DNA of 64,000 bases from JBBDMC01 sp963775235 (lineage in GTDB: Bacteria > Pseudomonadota > Alphaproteobacteria > Rhizobiales > Kaistiaceae): contig CAVZHY010000007.1 of NCBI GenBank assembly GCA_963775235.1, positions 248,001-312,000 on the forward strand, given 5' to 3'. A model generated the notes under the pieces. The model searched no databases, was not told the DNA's origin, and worked only from the letters and a program-made list of their open reading frames with translations. The stretch's first letter is position 1. The number at the start of each line of letters is the position of its first letter. A program made the translations under genes and the position numbers. Of the stretch, positions 18,264 through 26,741 are shown one piece after another.

Positions 18264-19466
18264 TTATCGGACAGACACCGTAACGTGTCGCTCCATATGC
18301 TCCATGTCGTGGCGCATTTGCTCGAAGGACTCGAACTCGAGAACGAGGACTCCAAGCGAACGATGCGAGCCGTCGAAACGATAGACCGGCTGGCCACGCT
18401 GGGCCCAGATATCCTTGGCTCTGATCCGTGTTTCAATCTCGTCACTGAAGGTGATGCCCTCCAGGATCCCCTCGCTCAGCGCGTGCACCACGTAGGAGGC
18501 GTGGAAGCCCGTAATGTCCTGCGTGCGCAAATCGCTGCAATCCAGCCCTAAGGCTGATCGAAAAGTGTAGTCGATGAGGTCGACCCCGGTCGCCCGTGCA
18601 ATGACCAGGGGGATGAGGTTGCCGCCGTTACGCGGTCCGATCTCCATCAGGAAAATTCGTCCGTCGAGCCCGACCCGCATGTCGAAGTTGAGGGCCCCGC
18701 GCTCCATGTTGAGAAGCGTGAGGAGTCGCTGAACCTCCGCGTGGGCCCGCTCCTGGATCGTGTCTTCGTAGACGCTCGGGAAGGTCACACCGATCGGAAC
18801 CACCGGATTGGCAAGACGGTCGAAGTTGCCGTCGCAGAATGCGCGGAAGACGAGCTGCCCGTCATTGACGAACCCGTCACCCTCCAGTTGCAGGAGAGGG
18901 TAGGCCGTGTGAATGAACTCCTCGACGATCACAGCCTTGTACCGGGCGAAGCCGATCGCCGCTTCGAAGGCCGGCTCGATCGCGTCGGGCTGGTGGACGA
19001 CGGTGACCCCTCGGCTGCCCGAGGAATCGACCGGCTTCACGACGACCGGCCAGGTGAGCCGCTCGGCGGCCTCGCGCAGTTGCGAGGGCGCCGAGCATGA
19101 TTGCCATCGCGGCACGTTGAAACCGTGGTCCGTCAGGAACTTGCGGAAAAGATCCTTGCGGGTCAGCGTGAGGACCGACGCATAAGGGTTCGAAGGCAGA
19201 CCCAGCGTATTGCCGACGTAGGCGGCGGTTGCGGCAGCCGGATCTGAGGCGTAGGCCACGATGCCGTCGATCTCGCGCTCGCGCGCGAGCTTCAGCACCG
19301 CCGCGAGATCGGTGGTGCTGACATTGTGATACTCGTCGGCGAAGGCTTGGCCGGGATTGTCCGGCAGGTAGTCGCACAGGATGACGCGATATCCGAGTTC
19401 CTTTGCGCGCCGGATCGCCGGGACCTGCGATACCGAACCGCCGAGCATCAGCAGGCAGTGTGTCAT
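18264..19466 (-). CDS. ATP-grasp ligase (carbamoyl-phosphate-synthase-like)
   Basis: About 400 residues. MLGGSVSQVPAIRRAKELGY is the pre-ATP-grasp fold, WPVVVKPVDSSGSRGV the ATP-binding loop, VEEFIHT the adenine-side strand, and FDMRVGLDGRIFLMEIGPRNGG the metal-binding Glu/Asn site. Such enzymes join a carboxylate to an amine using ATP, for example to add an amino acid to a sugar or peptide. ATG at 19466 begins just before the first strand; ATG at 19521 is an alternative. It follows the glycosyltransferase and precedes the acyltransferase. The substrate is not predictable. Confidence 0.82.
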   Translation of the reverse strand: MTHCLLMLGGSVSQVPAIRRAKELGYRVILCDYLPDNPGQAFADEYHNVSTTDLAAVLKLAREREIDGIVAYASDPAAATAAYVGNTLGLPSNPYASVLTLTRKDLFRKFLTDHGFNVPRWQSCSAPSQLREAAERLTWPVVVKPVDSSGSRGVTVVHQPDAIEPAFEAAIGFARYKAVIVEEFIHTAYPLLQLEGDGFVNDGQLVFRAFCDGNFDRLANPVVPIGVTFPSVYEDTIQERAHAEVQRLLTLLNMERGALNFDMRVGLDGRIFLMEIGPRNGGNLIPLVIARATGVDLIDYTFRSALGLDCSDLRTQDITGFHASYVVHALSEGILEGITFSDEIETRIRAKDIWAQRGQPVYRFDGSHRSLGVLVLEFESFEQMRHDMEHMERHVTVSVR

Positions 19467-19554
19467 ACGTTTTCCATCGGCCCGGCTGCCGGCGAGATGG
19501 GACGCGCTTGCGATCGGTTTCATGGCATGGCGTTGAAGGCGACGGGTTCGAACA

Positions 19555-20448
19555 TCAGCGGCCGGGGGGGCCCGCCAGGCCAAGGTAGCGCCTGACATAA
19601 AGGCTGAGCCTTCCCGCCAGAATCTTCCGCGCGGCTTTGATGTCGCCGGTGCGAACGAAGTAACCCGCGATCTGAAGGTAGGTCTGGAGATGCATCCGGT
19701 TCTGCTCCGCCTGCGATTTCGAGGCCCACATGGAACCGCGATGCAGCCGCCGCGCCAGCGGCCCGACCTCCGGCTGGAACTTCGCCGCGCCAAAGGCGGC
19801 CAGCAGCATCGGAACGAAGTTGTCACCGTTGGGGGCGAGGAAGTACTCCGGCGGAAAATCCAATTCGACGTTGCGGTGCATGGCCGTCCCCATCAGTATC
19901 CAACCCCACTTCAGCACTCTCAGTTCGGCTTGCGTGTAGTCCCGCCGAGCCTCTTCCGGCAGGTAGCCGGTATCGACCTGTTTGCCGCTCGTATCGATCG
20001 GCACCGCGTCATGAAAACTCATGACGAAGGAGCGGTTCTCACGCAGAAAGGCAACCTGCTTCTCCAGTTTGTGCGGGTCGGTCCAAATGTCGTCGCCATC
20101 ACAATCGGCAATGAACTCGCCGCGCGCTTGCGAAAGCATGATTGGCCGGGCCTTGCGAAACCGGGAATGCTGGTTTTCTGTCTGCAGGATCGTCCTTATC
20201 AGTTTCGGGTACCGCCGAGCGTAATCCTGTATCACGGCCGGTGTGCCATCGGTGGAGGCATCGTCGTGAACGATGACTTCGACGGGGAAAGAGACCAACT
20301 GGCGGAGAATGCCGTCGAGGCACTGGCCAACAAAGGCCTCCTGATTGAACGCGGCGCAGATCACGCTCACCGTGGGTGGCGAATCATCGGGCCAATCCTG
20401 TTCGCAGACGCGCCGTGCGGGGCCCGTCGTCGGCTCGGCCGCCGTCAT
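19555..20448 (-). CDS. Family 2 glycosyltransferase
   Basis: 297 residues. VSVICAAFNQEAFVGQCLD and VIVHDDASTDGT are the GT-A nucleotide-sugar site, ADCDGDDIWTDPHKLEKQ the metal-binding DxD region. The C-terminal third, with LARRLHRGSMW, is typical of GT2 proteins in surface-polysaccharide clusters. ATG at 20448 overlaps the stop of the aminotransferase gene as ATGA. It probably transfers a sugar made or modified by its neighbours. The donor and acceptor are unknown. Confidence 0.88.
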   Translation of the reverse strand: MTAAEPTTGPARRVCEQDWPDDSPPTVSVICAAFNQEAFVGQCLDGILRQLVSFPVEVIVHDDASTDGTPAVIQDYARRYPKLIRTILQTENQHSRFRKARPIMLSQARGEFIADCDGDDIWTDPHKLEKQVAFLRENRSFVMSFHDAVPIDTSGKQVDTGYLPEEARRDYTQAELRVLKWGWILMGTAMHRNVELDFPPEYFLAPNGDNFVPMLLAAFGAAKFQPEVGPLARRLHRGSMWASKSQAEQNRMHLQTYLQIAGYFVRTGDIKAARKILAGRLSLYVRRYLGLAGPPGR

Positions 20449-21536
20449 TCGGGCCTTGTTTCTGCCGGGGAAGCGCGACTTGCCCACCGCTGCAAGAGAG
20501 TCGCGATCTGAACGTCTGAAAGGACCGCGACGCCCGGGTGGCAGGGAACGTTGACGATCCTTGCGTATATGTCCGTGGCAGCCGGCCGGCCGGTGACCGG
20601 CGGGTAGTATTTGGCGACCGCGACCAGCTCGTTTTCGGCCGCGACCCAGGAGATTGGCGCCGGCGCCAGCAGGGGCACGTTGCCGGGTACGGCCGCTTCG
20701 CCGATGGCGCAGGGGGCGACCAGCAGGCGAAACTGATGCCGCTCGGCGATCGTCACGATCCGCTCGAACTGGGATCGATAGCCGGCAATCGACGCCGGTG
20801 CACGCTCCAGGCGGTCCAGAATGAAGGCGGCGGCCGGCTCCGACATTTTGCCATTGGTCAGCGACCCCTGGCCTCCCGGCCACGGCCATCCGTAACCGAA
20901 ATCCAGGGCACGGGTCGCATCGTTCTCCAGTTCCAGGTCGACGATCAGGCAGCCGCCTTCACCGAACCCGAACGGTTTGGTGTGGTGAAAACTGATGCAC
21001 TCGTACACGCCGCCATGATCGCGCCGATCGAACCCCGATAGCCCCATCGCATTGTCGATGATCAGGGGCTTGCGCGCCTGCCGGGCAAACGCAACCACGT
21101 CGCCGAGGTCACGGAGAAGGCCAAAGGGATTCAGGGCCACGATCGCGTCATAGGAACCTGGCGGCACGCCGGCGAGCAGATCGGCATCGAAGCCGCCATG
21201 ACGGTTGCAGTCGACGAATTGGGCTTGGGCAAACGGGCCGACCGCGGTCGCCCGGAACGCGTAGTCGGGTGCCAGCCAACGCAGCGGTCCGTGTCGTTCC
21301 GCAAGCGCCGCGGCCGCCATGAGGGCGTGGGTTCCGCTGGCGCAGGGGACCGCCGCGCGGCCGGCCGGCACGGCCAGCGTCCGTTCTATCTGGTCCTTCA
21401 GGGCCGACCACACGGGACCGAAGTTGGTCCAGTGGTTGCGGGCGGCCGAGGCAGCGAGGTGCCGGGCAACATTGGCGAAATCGGGCTGCTTGTCCTCGAC
21501 GAAGGCCACGCGGGGCGGTTCATGACGCTCAGTCAC
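20445..21536 (-). CDS. DegT/DnrJ/EryC1-type PLP aminotransferase
   Basis: 363 residues of the sugar-aminotransferase family. ASGTHALMAAAAL is the cofactor-phosphate loop, LIIDNAMGLSGF the PLP-ring Asp region, and SFHHTKPFGFGEGG holds the Schiff-base Lys. The family usually aminates a keto-sugar nucleotide (C3 or C4) from glutamate. The QDP/UDP-sugar dehydratase that would supply a keto-sugar is not in this window. It is the first gene of the four-gene minus-strand cluster (aminotransferase, GT2, ATP-grasp, acyltransferase). Confidence 0.85.
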   Translation of the reverse strand: MTERHEPPRVAFVEDKQPDFANVARHLAASAARNHWTNFGPVWSALKDQIERTLAVPAGRAAVPCASGTHALMAAAALAERHGPLRWLAPDYAFRATAVGPFAQAQFVDCNRHGGFDADLLAGVPPGSYDAIVALNPFGLLRDLGDVVAFARQARKPLIIDNAMGLSGFDRRDHGGVYECISFHHTKPFGFGEGGCLIVDLELENDATRALDFGYGWPWPGGQGSLTNGKMSEPAAAFILDRLERAPASIAGYRSQFERIVTIAERHQFRLLVAPCAIGEAAVPGNVPLLAPAPISWVAAENELVAVAKYYPPVTGRPAATDIYARIVNVPCHPGVAVLSDVQIATLLQRWASRASPAETRPE

Positions 21537-22095
21537 GGGCGGTTCCCGCCAGTCGTGGGCTGGAGCGGGCGGACCAGGCGGCCACGCGCCGCCACGGCAA
21601 GGGGATCAACTCCCGGTCCGAAGGACGGCGAAAAACAGGAAACCCGATCGTCGTCGTAGGCGCCGGTCGACATGCATGCAACGTCACGGATATGCTGAGC
21701 CTTCACACAACCGCTCTGCTGAGCTGCTACCGGCTCAGTGCCCGCGATCCTAAGCCAACGCCTCCTGCTTTTCGACCCTCCAGACGGCTGAGGTAGACCA
21801 GCGTCAAATGACCGCGGCGAATTTGTGGAAGGCCCCTGGGTTTGGTGCGAACCGGAGGAGCCGAGGCGGCGGGCTTCGTGTCGACCTGGCCATGGGTTCA
21901 CGGGATGACGCATCGAACCGCCTGGTCTGTGCATGTCCCAGAAATCCTATCGTCGCCGGACAAGAGCGCCGGCGCCGGGCATTTTGTGCGCGCGAATAGT
22001 TGGGACCGTCGCCGGTCGCGTGTCGGCGAGCCGTGGATGCCGCGCTTCCGTGCTATAAGAACGCCCCGACACAAGAAACCATCCGGAGGAACGCT
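21537..22095. other. Divergent intergenic region
   Basis: About 560 bp between the minus-strand sugar cluster and the plus-strand LysR gene. It should carry both promoters. A short inverted repeat CTGAGC/GCTCAG lies at 21719-21738. Frames here look like random GC-rich sequence and I see no RNA gene. Confidence 0.45.
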
Positions 22096-23175
22096 TTGAG
22101 TGATGCAGATACCGCGTCGCGGATGACGGTGGGAAGCGAAGCCGGCGGCAAAGGAAAGGCCGCCGACGCTCTGTCGGGCCCCCGCCGGGAGATGACGCTT
22201 CACCAGCTTCGAATCTTCTGGGCGGTCGCCCACTCCGAGACGCTGACCAAAGCGGCCAAGCAACTCGGTTTGACCCAGCCATCCTTGTCGCAGCAGCTGT
22301 CGAAACTTGAAACGACGGTCGGCGCCGCGTTGTTCGACCGGACGCCAATCCAGATGACGTTGACCGATGCCGGCAAGTTCCTGCTGCGAAAGGCCGAGTA
22401 CATCCTCTCGAACGTGGAAGAAGCCGAGGACGGTTTGCGCGCGTTCAGCAAGGGCGCGCGACTGAGCATCCGCATAGCCGGAATCAATTCGGTCTTGCGG
22501 GTGCTTTTGCCGCCGGCGCTCAAGGCGATATTGCCGGGGTTTCCCCACATCGACCTCGACATCCACGAGGTCGCGCCCGTCGAGGCCCTGGAGCTGCTTT
22601 ACGGCCGCAGGGTCAACATCGGCCTTGTTGCGTCCAACTCGGTGGCTCAGGCGAGTGTCGGCTTCCACCAAACGCCGATAGCCGAGGATCCTTATGTGCT
22701 GGCCGTGCCGGCGGGTCTTTCGCTCGAGGGCATTCGTGATCCCGATAGCCAACTCGGTAACACCGAACAGGCAGTGCTGAACAGGTGCATTCAGTTCACC
22801 TTCGGCACCCAGCACACGCGCCGCGTCGAGGATTGGTACAGCCAGGTTCTGCCCCGCCATCGTTTGATTGCCGCCTGCCGGAACTATGAGGTGGCCCTCG
22901 GCATGGTTCAGGCTGGATTAGGCGTGTGCCTGGTTCCCGCATTCACGGCGCTCTCCGGCGCAGGTACGCTGGACGGTGTCAATCTGTACCGCGTGAGCGG
23001 ACCCAATCGCCGCATCGTCGCGCTGCTGCCGTCGCAATATCAACGGGTGGAATTATACAGTCGGTTCGTATCGGCGTTGAACGCCGCGGGGTCGGAGATT
23101 CGTCTACCTCAGATCATTGACACGCCGCCGTTCCTCCATCGCGCTGGCGCGATCACACCGGCCGGCGAACCGTAA
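22096..23175 (+). CDS. LysR-family transcription regulator upstream of pqq
   Basis: 359 residues from TTG at 22096, which has GGAGGA 6 bases upstream; ATG at 22192 would begin exactly at the helix-turn-helix (MTLHQLRIFWAVAHSETLTK) and is the main alternative. The recognition helix region is LTKAAKQLGLTQPSLSQQLSKLE. The effector domain follows (IAGINSVLRVLLPPALKAI, EVAPVEALELL, GLVASN, GLGVCLVPAF), and there is a ~40-residue C-terminal tail. It is the gene just before pqqA on the same strand, with the 180-bp gap holding a repeated candidate operator, so it may control PQQ production. Its ligand is unknown. Confidence 0.85.
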   Translation: MSDADTASRMTVGSEAGGKGKAADALSGPRREMTLHQLRIFWAVAHSETLTKAAKQLGLTQPSLSQQLSKLETTVGAALFDRTPIQMTLTDAGKFLLRKAEYILSNVEEAEDGLRAFSKGARLSIRIAGINSVLRVLLPPALKAILPGFPHIDLDIHEVAPVEALELLYGRRVNIGLVASNSVAQASVGFHQTPIAEDPYVLAVPAGLSLEGIRDPDSQLGNTEQAVLNRCIQFTFGTQHTRRVEDWYSQVLPRHRLIAACRNYEVALGMVQAGLGVCLVPAFTALSGAGTLDGVNLYRVSGPNRRIVALLPSQYQRVELYSRFVSALNAAGSEIRLPQIIDTPPFLHRAGAITPAGEP

Positions 23176-23198
23176 CGCGTTCACGCACGCTTCCGCCT

Positions 23199-23279
23199 AT
23201 TGGAAATTCCAATGGCATTCATAGCGTATCAAGACGCGCGGCGCTGCGCGGCATAGGCAATTCCGATTGCATGCATAGC
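23199..23279 (+). promoter_or_regulatory. Direct repeat and palindrome upstream of pqqA, candidate LysR sites
   Basis: Two 21-base segments, 23205-23225 and 23259-23279, agree at 18 of 21 positions (shared core AATTCC..AT.GCAT.CATAGC) and are 54 bp apart, close to five helical turns. The first overlaps a near-perfect palindrome, ATTGGAAATTCCAAT, at 23199-23213. Such same-face repeats between a LysR gene and its neighbour are what a tetrameric LysR protein binds. Assignment to the adjacent regulator is inference. Confidence 0.5.
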
Positions 23280-23297
23280 TTTCCACAAATACGCGCG

Positions 23298-23328
23298 TTG
23301 ACGATATTCCATTCGCGCCGGCGACAAT
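23298..23328 (+). promoter_or_regulatory. Possible pqqA promoter
   Basis: TTGACG at 23298-23303 and GACAAT at 23323-23328 are 19 bases apart, 30 bp upstream of the pqqA ATG and just downstream of the direct repeats. The spacing is longer than ideal, so this is a weak call. Confidence 0.25.
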
Positions 23329-23357
23329 TTCGCGCCGGTCGAGAAATGGAGGAATCG

Positions 23358-23504
23358 ATGTCCTGGAAGCGTCCGACAGTTGCCGAAGTTGCGGTCGGCA
23401 TGGAAATCAACATGTACGCTTGCGCCCAGTGGAAAGCGCCCGCCATCGCCGAGGTTCCGGTCGGCATGGAAATCAACATGTACGCTTGCGCCCAGCGCAA
23501 GTAG
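23358..23504 (+). CDS. pqqA: Tandem PqqA: PQQ precursor peptide with two cores
   Basis: A 48-residue peptide. ATG at 23358 has GGAGG six bases upstream. After MS come two 22-residue units, residues 3-24 and 25-46, then RK. Unit 1 starts WKRPTVAEVAVG, unit 2 WKAPAIAEVPVG; both end GMEINMYACAQ. Each unit keeps the ExxxY pair that PqqE crosslinks: E16/Y20, exactly the usual PqqA numbering, and E38/Y42. Known PqqA proteins are 22-29 residues with one pair. At DNA level 38 bases (23392-23429 and 23458-23495) are identical with a 66-base period, so the duplication is recent or kept alike by selection. It lies 37 bp before pqqB. Confidence 0.88.
   Translation: MSWKRPTVAEVAVGMEINMYACAQWKAPAIAEVPVGMEINMYACAQRK
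23364..23495 (+). repeat. Two-unit in-frame tandem repeat inside pqqA
   Basis: Unit length 66 bases (22 codons): 23364-23429 and 23430-23495. The last 38 bases of each unit are identical; the first 28 differ at several positions, including Arg-Pro-Thr-Val versus Ala-Pro-Ala-Ile and Val-Ala-Val versus Val-Pro-Val. The phase preserves one crosslink pair per unit. Confidence 0.95.
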
Positions 23505-23541
23505 GCATGAAGAACCCGCTGCCGGCTTCCGGATCCAAGCG

Positions 23542-24477
23542 ATGCTTCGCGTCCTTGTGCTGGGAGCGGCGGCGGGCGGCGGCCTTCCGCAGTGGAACTG
23601 CAATTGCGAGCACTGCCGACGCGCCCGGGTCACCGAACCGTCGCTGAGATCGAGTCAGGCTTCGATCGCCGTCAGCGCCGACGGTGATAACTGGTTCCTG
23701 ATAAACGCGGCGCCGGATCTGCGACAACAGATCATCGACACGCCGGCGCTGCATCCGCGGCGCGGCACCCGTGACACGCCCATCTCCGGCGTTGTTCTGA
23801 CCAACGGCGACGTCGATGCCATCGCCGGGCTCCTCTGCATGCGCGAGGGCGCGAGGCTGACGATATACGGCCACGAGCGGGTTCTGCACGTGTTGGCAAC
23901 GAACAGCATCTTCAACGTTCTCGATCCGCGGCTGGTGAAACGCCAGCCGATAGCGCTTGAACGACCGTTTGGCCTGTCGCTCGTCGGCGGCACCCCAACG
24001 GGGATCGAAGTGGTCGCCTTTGCCGTGCCGGGCAAGGTTCCCCTGTACCTTGAGGACGAGGAAGCCGGTGCGGCAGGCGGGCAGGGGACTGAAATCGGCG
24101 ACACCGTCGGCCTGCACCTGCGCAATCGTGAGAACGGGGCCCATTTCTTCTACCTCGCCGCGTGCGCGCAAATGACGCCGGGTCTCGCCGAGCGAATTCG
24201 CGGCGCGCCCCTTGTCTTCTTCGACGGCACCCTCTTCCGCGACGACGAGATGATCCGTGCCGAACTCAGCGCCAAGACCGGCCGCCGCATGGGGCACATC
24301 AGCATGTCGGGAGAGACAGGCTCGCTGCGCGCGTTCGATCACCTCGGGGTCGGGCGAAAGGTCTTTCTGCACATCAACAATTCGAACCCGGCGCTGATGC
24401 CCGATTCGCCGGAACGGCAAGAAATCGAAAGAGCCGGGTGGGAAGTCCCGGCCGATGGGATGGAGATCGTTGTATGA
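23542..24477 (+). CDS. pqqB: PqqB, PQQ biosynthesis MBL-fold oxygenase
   Basis: 311 residues, normal length. ATG at 23542 begins MLRVLVLGAAAGGGLPQWNC. The structural zinc site is C20-N-C22-E-H-C25; the metal-site loop reads LTNGDVDAIAGLL, as in PqqB rather than the HxHxDH of ordinary MBL enzymes; GHISMSG and VFLHINNSNPAL follow. PqqB is an iron-dependent hydroxylase that acts on the tyrosine side of the released Glu-Tyr crosslinked diamino acid. It overlaps pqqC by four bases (ATGA). Confidence 0.96.
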   Translation: MLRVLVLGAAAGGGLPQWNCNCEHCRRARVTEPSLRSSQASIAVSADGDNWFLINAAPDLRQQIIDTPALHPRRGTRDTPISGVVLTNGDVDAIAGLLCMREGARLTIYGHERVLHVLATNSIFNVLDPRLVKRQPIALERPFGLSLVGGTPTGIEVVAFAVPGKVPLYLEDEEAGAAGGQGTEIGDTVGLHLRNRENGAHFFYLAACAQMTPGLAERIRGAPLVFFDGTLFRDDEMIRAELSAKTGRRMGHISMSGETGSLRAFDHLGVGRKVFLHINNSNPALMPDSPERQEIERAGWEVPADGMEIVV

Positions 24478-25232
24478 ACGTCATGACGCGCGAGATGGCG
24501 CCTTCGGAACTTCGTTCGGCCGAGGATATGGAAGCCCGGCTCCGTCAAATCGGTGCTTCGCGCTATCACAACCTGCACCCGTTTCACGGGCTTTTGCACG
24601 GCGGCAAGCTCAACAAGGGCCAGGTCCAGGCCTGGGCGCTCAATCGCTACTACTATCAGAGCTCCATCCCGCTGAAGGACGCGGTGGTCCTTTCCCGCTT
24701 CCGCGACCGCAGCATCCGGCTGGAATGGCGTCATCGCATCGAGGATCACGACGGCGGTCCCGATAGCGAGGGCGGCATCGATCGCTGGTTGAAGCTGACC
24801 GACGGGCTGGGCCTTGATCGCGCCTATGTCGAATCGACCGACGGGATCCTGGCAGCGACGCGTTTTGCGGTCGATGCGTACGTTAACTTCGTGCGGGAGC
24901 GCACGCCACTGGAGGCGATCGCGTCCTCGCTGACCGAGCTGTTCGCATCCGGAATTCATGAGGAGCGGATAGCCGGGATGCTGGCGAACTACGACTTCGT
25001 CAACGACGACGTGATGAGCTATTTCCGGAAGCGGCTCGCCCAGGCACCGCGCGATGCCGGCTTCGCGCTTGAATACGTCAAGGCCAATGCCCGCACCCCC
25101 GCCGAACGCGAGGCGGTGTGTCGGGCACTCATCTTCAAGACCGACGTCCTGTGGGTGCAACTCGACGCGCTTCATCACGCCTACGTCGAAGGTCACATAC
25201 CGCCGGGAGCGTTTCGTTCGGAGGATATCTAG
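24474..25232 (+). CDS. pqqC: PqqC, pyrroloquinoline-quinone synthase
   Basis: 252 residues. It has YHNLHPFHGLLHGGKL, QVQAWALNRYYYQSSIPLKD and HRIEDHDG, the conserved helices that form the active site of this cofactorless oxidase. PqqC performs the final ring closure and eight-electron oxidation of AHQQ to PQQ. ATG at 24474 overlaps the pqqB stop. Unlike in Methylobacterium extorquens, it is not fused to PqqD. Confidence 0.97.
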   Translation: MNVMTREMAPSELRSAEDMEARLRQIGASRYHNLHPFHGLLHGGKLNKGQVQAWALNRYYYQSSIPLKDAVVLSRFRDRSIRLEWRHRIEDHDGGPDSEGGIDRWLKLTDGLGLDRAYVESTDGILAATRFAVDAYVNFVRERTPLEAIASSLTELFASGIHEERIAGMLANYDFVNDDVMSYFRKRLAQAPRDAGFALEYVKANARTPAEREAVCRALIFKTDVLWVQLDALHHAYVEGHIPPGAFRSEDI

Positions 25233-25549
25233 TGAGGGCCGCCGACATCAATCTCCCGCTGAAGGTCAGCGAATCGAGCCGCGTGTTTCTGCCGCGTCAC
25301 GCCCGCCTGCGTTTCGATGAAGCGCGTGGGATCTGGGTGATTCTGGTTCCGGAACGCGTGCTCGTGCCCGACGAGATGTCGGTCGAGATCATAAAGATGT
25401 GCGACGGTCACATCAGCGTCGGTCAGATCGTCGACCAGCTGGCCGAAAAATATGCTGCGAGCCGCGCACAGATCAGCACAGACGTAATTGCCCTGTTTCA
25501 GGATCTCGCGGACAAGGGCTTTCTCGCAGAGGCCGCGGAGGAACGGTGA
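25232..25549 (+). CDS. pqqD: PqqD, peptide chaperone
   Basis: 105 residues starting at GTG 25232, which overlaps the pqqC TAG by one base. The winged-helix (RRE-like) fold is visible in FLPRHARLRFDEARGIWVIL, PERVLVPDEMSVEIIKMCDG and QIVDQLAEKY. PqqD binds PqqA and delivers it to PqqE. With two cores in the substrate here, one PqqD could present each core in turn. It overlaps pqqE by one base (TGATG). Confidence 0.95.
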   Translation: MRAADINLPLKVSESSRVFLPRHARLRFDEARGIWVILVPERVLVPDEMSVEIIKMCDGHISVGQIVDQLAEKYAASRAQISTDVIALFQDLADKGFLAEAAEER

Positions 25550-26736
25550 TGGACGATGCAATGCTGAGCGACCCGAGCGATGGCTTGGCGATTCTGGAAG
25601 GACCCGCAGAGGGTCAGATGCGCAGGCACGGCATCCCGTTGGCTGTTCTTGCCGAACTGACCCACCGTTGCCCTCTCCAGTGTCCGTACTGTTCCAACCC
25701 CGTTGAACTCGAACGCAGCAACGCGGAGTTGACCACGGCCGAGTGGAAGCGGGTGCTCGATGAGCTCGCGGCAATAGGCGTTCTGCAATTTCACTTTTCG
25801 GGCGGTGAACCGACCGTCCGCAAGGACCTCGTCGAACTGGTCGCCCATGCAACGGCCGCGAGCCTTTACACCAACCTCATCACGTCGGCGGTTTTGCTTG
25901 ACCGGCGAAAAGTCGATGCGTTGGCGGACGCGGGGCTGAACCACGTGCAGATCAGCATCCAGGGGGCTGATGAAAAACGCGCCAACCGGGTCGCCGGTTT
26001 CCGGAACGCCCACGCCAAGAAGCTGGCAGCGGCAAAGATGGTGAGGGAAGCCGGGCTGCCGCTCACCATCAACGCGGTGATGCACCGCCAGAATCTCGAT
26101 CAACTGCCGGAGATCATCGATCTCGCTGTGGCCGTGGGGGCGTCCCGGCTCGAGGTCGCAAACGTCCAGTACTACGGGTGGGCTCTGAAGAATCGCCGGT
26201 CGCTCATGCCGACCTTGCACCAGCTTGAGGAGACCACACGGATCGTGGAAGAGGCGCGCGCGCGTCTCCTGGGCGTGATGGTCATCGACTATGTCATCCC
26301 GGACTACTACGCCCAACGACCGAAGAAGTGCATGGGCGGTTGGGGCCGGCAGTTCTTCAACATATCGCCGGCCGGCAAGGTGCTCCCCTGCCACGCGGCG
26401 GAGAGCATCACCGGGCTCAACTTCAAATCGGTGCGCAGCAACCATTCCATTGCGTGGATATGGGAGAATTCTGAAGCGTTTGAGAAATACCGCGGAACCG
26501 GCTGGATGCCGGAGCCATGCAAAAGCTGCGAGTTCCGCGAGGTCGACTGGGGGGGCTGTCGCTGTCAGGCGTTTGCGCTGACGGGCGATGCCGGCAGCAC
26601 CGATCCGGCATGCGCCAAGTCACCCCAGCATTCCCGCATTTTCCAAATGGCCGAGGTCGAATCGGAGACCGACAATCGCCGCTTCATCTACCGCAACTTC
26701 TCGGGCGGTACCGAGGAAGCGGAAGGTGTTTACTGA
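25549..26736 (+). CDS. pqqE: PqqE, radical SAM Glu-Tyr crosslinking enzyme
   Basis: 395 residues. The radical SAM cluster Cys are C41, C45 and C48 (CPLQCPYC), followed by HFSGGEPTVRKDL. The C-terminal SPASM domain has KCMGGWGRQFFNISPAGKV, PCHAAES and the CKSCEFREVDWGGCRCQA Cys array for auxiliary clusters. PqqE forms the carbon-carbon bond between Glu and Tyr of PqqA. Length and motifs are normal, so any adaptation to the tandem substrate is not evident from the sequence. Confidence 0.97.
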   Translation: MDDAMLSDPSDGLAILEGPAEGQMRRHGIPLAVLAELTHRCPLQCPYCSNPVELERSNAELTTAEWKRVLDELAAIGVLQFHFSGGEPTVRKDLVELVAHATAASLYTNLITSAVLLDRRKVDALADAGLNHVQISIQGADEKRANRVAGFRNAHAKKLAAAKMVREAGLPLTINAVMHRQNLDQLPEIIDLAVAVGASRLEVANVQYYGWALKNRRSLMPTLHQLEETTRIVEEARARLLGVMVIDYVIPDYYAQRPKKCMGGWGRQFFNISPAGKVLPCHAAESITGLNFKSVRSNHSIAWIWENSEAFEKYRGTGWMPEPCKSCEFREVDWGGCRCQAFALTGDAGSTDPACAKSPQHSRIFQMAEVESETDNRRFIYRNFSGGTEEAEGVY

Positions 26737-26741
26737 GCGTC

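Noticed and set aside
21719..21738. CTGAGC/GCTCAG inverted repeat in the divergent intergenic region
   Set aside because: Six-base stems of this kind are expected by chance in GC-rich DNA; there is no second copy or promoter context.
23364..23495. Short repeats in pqqA considered as a CRISPR-like array
   Set aside because: Only two units, in frame, with coding phase and a ribosome site; there are no spacers.
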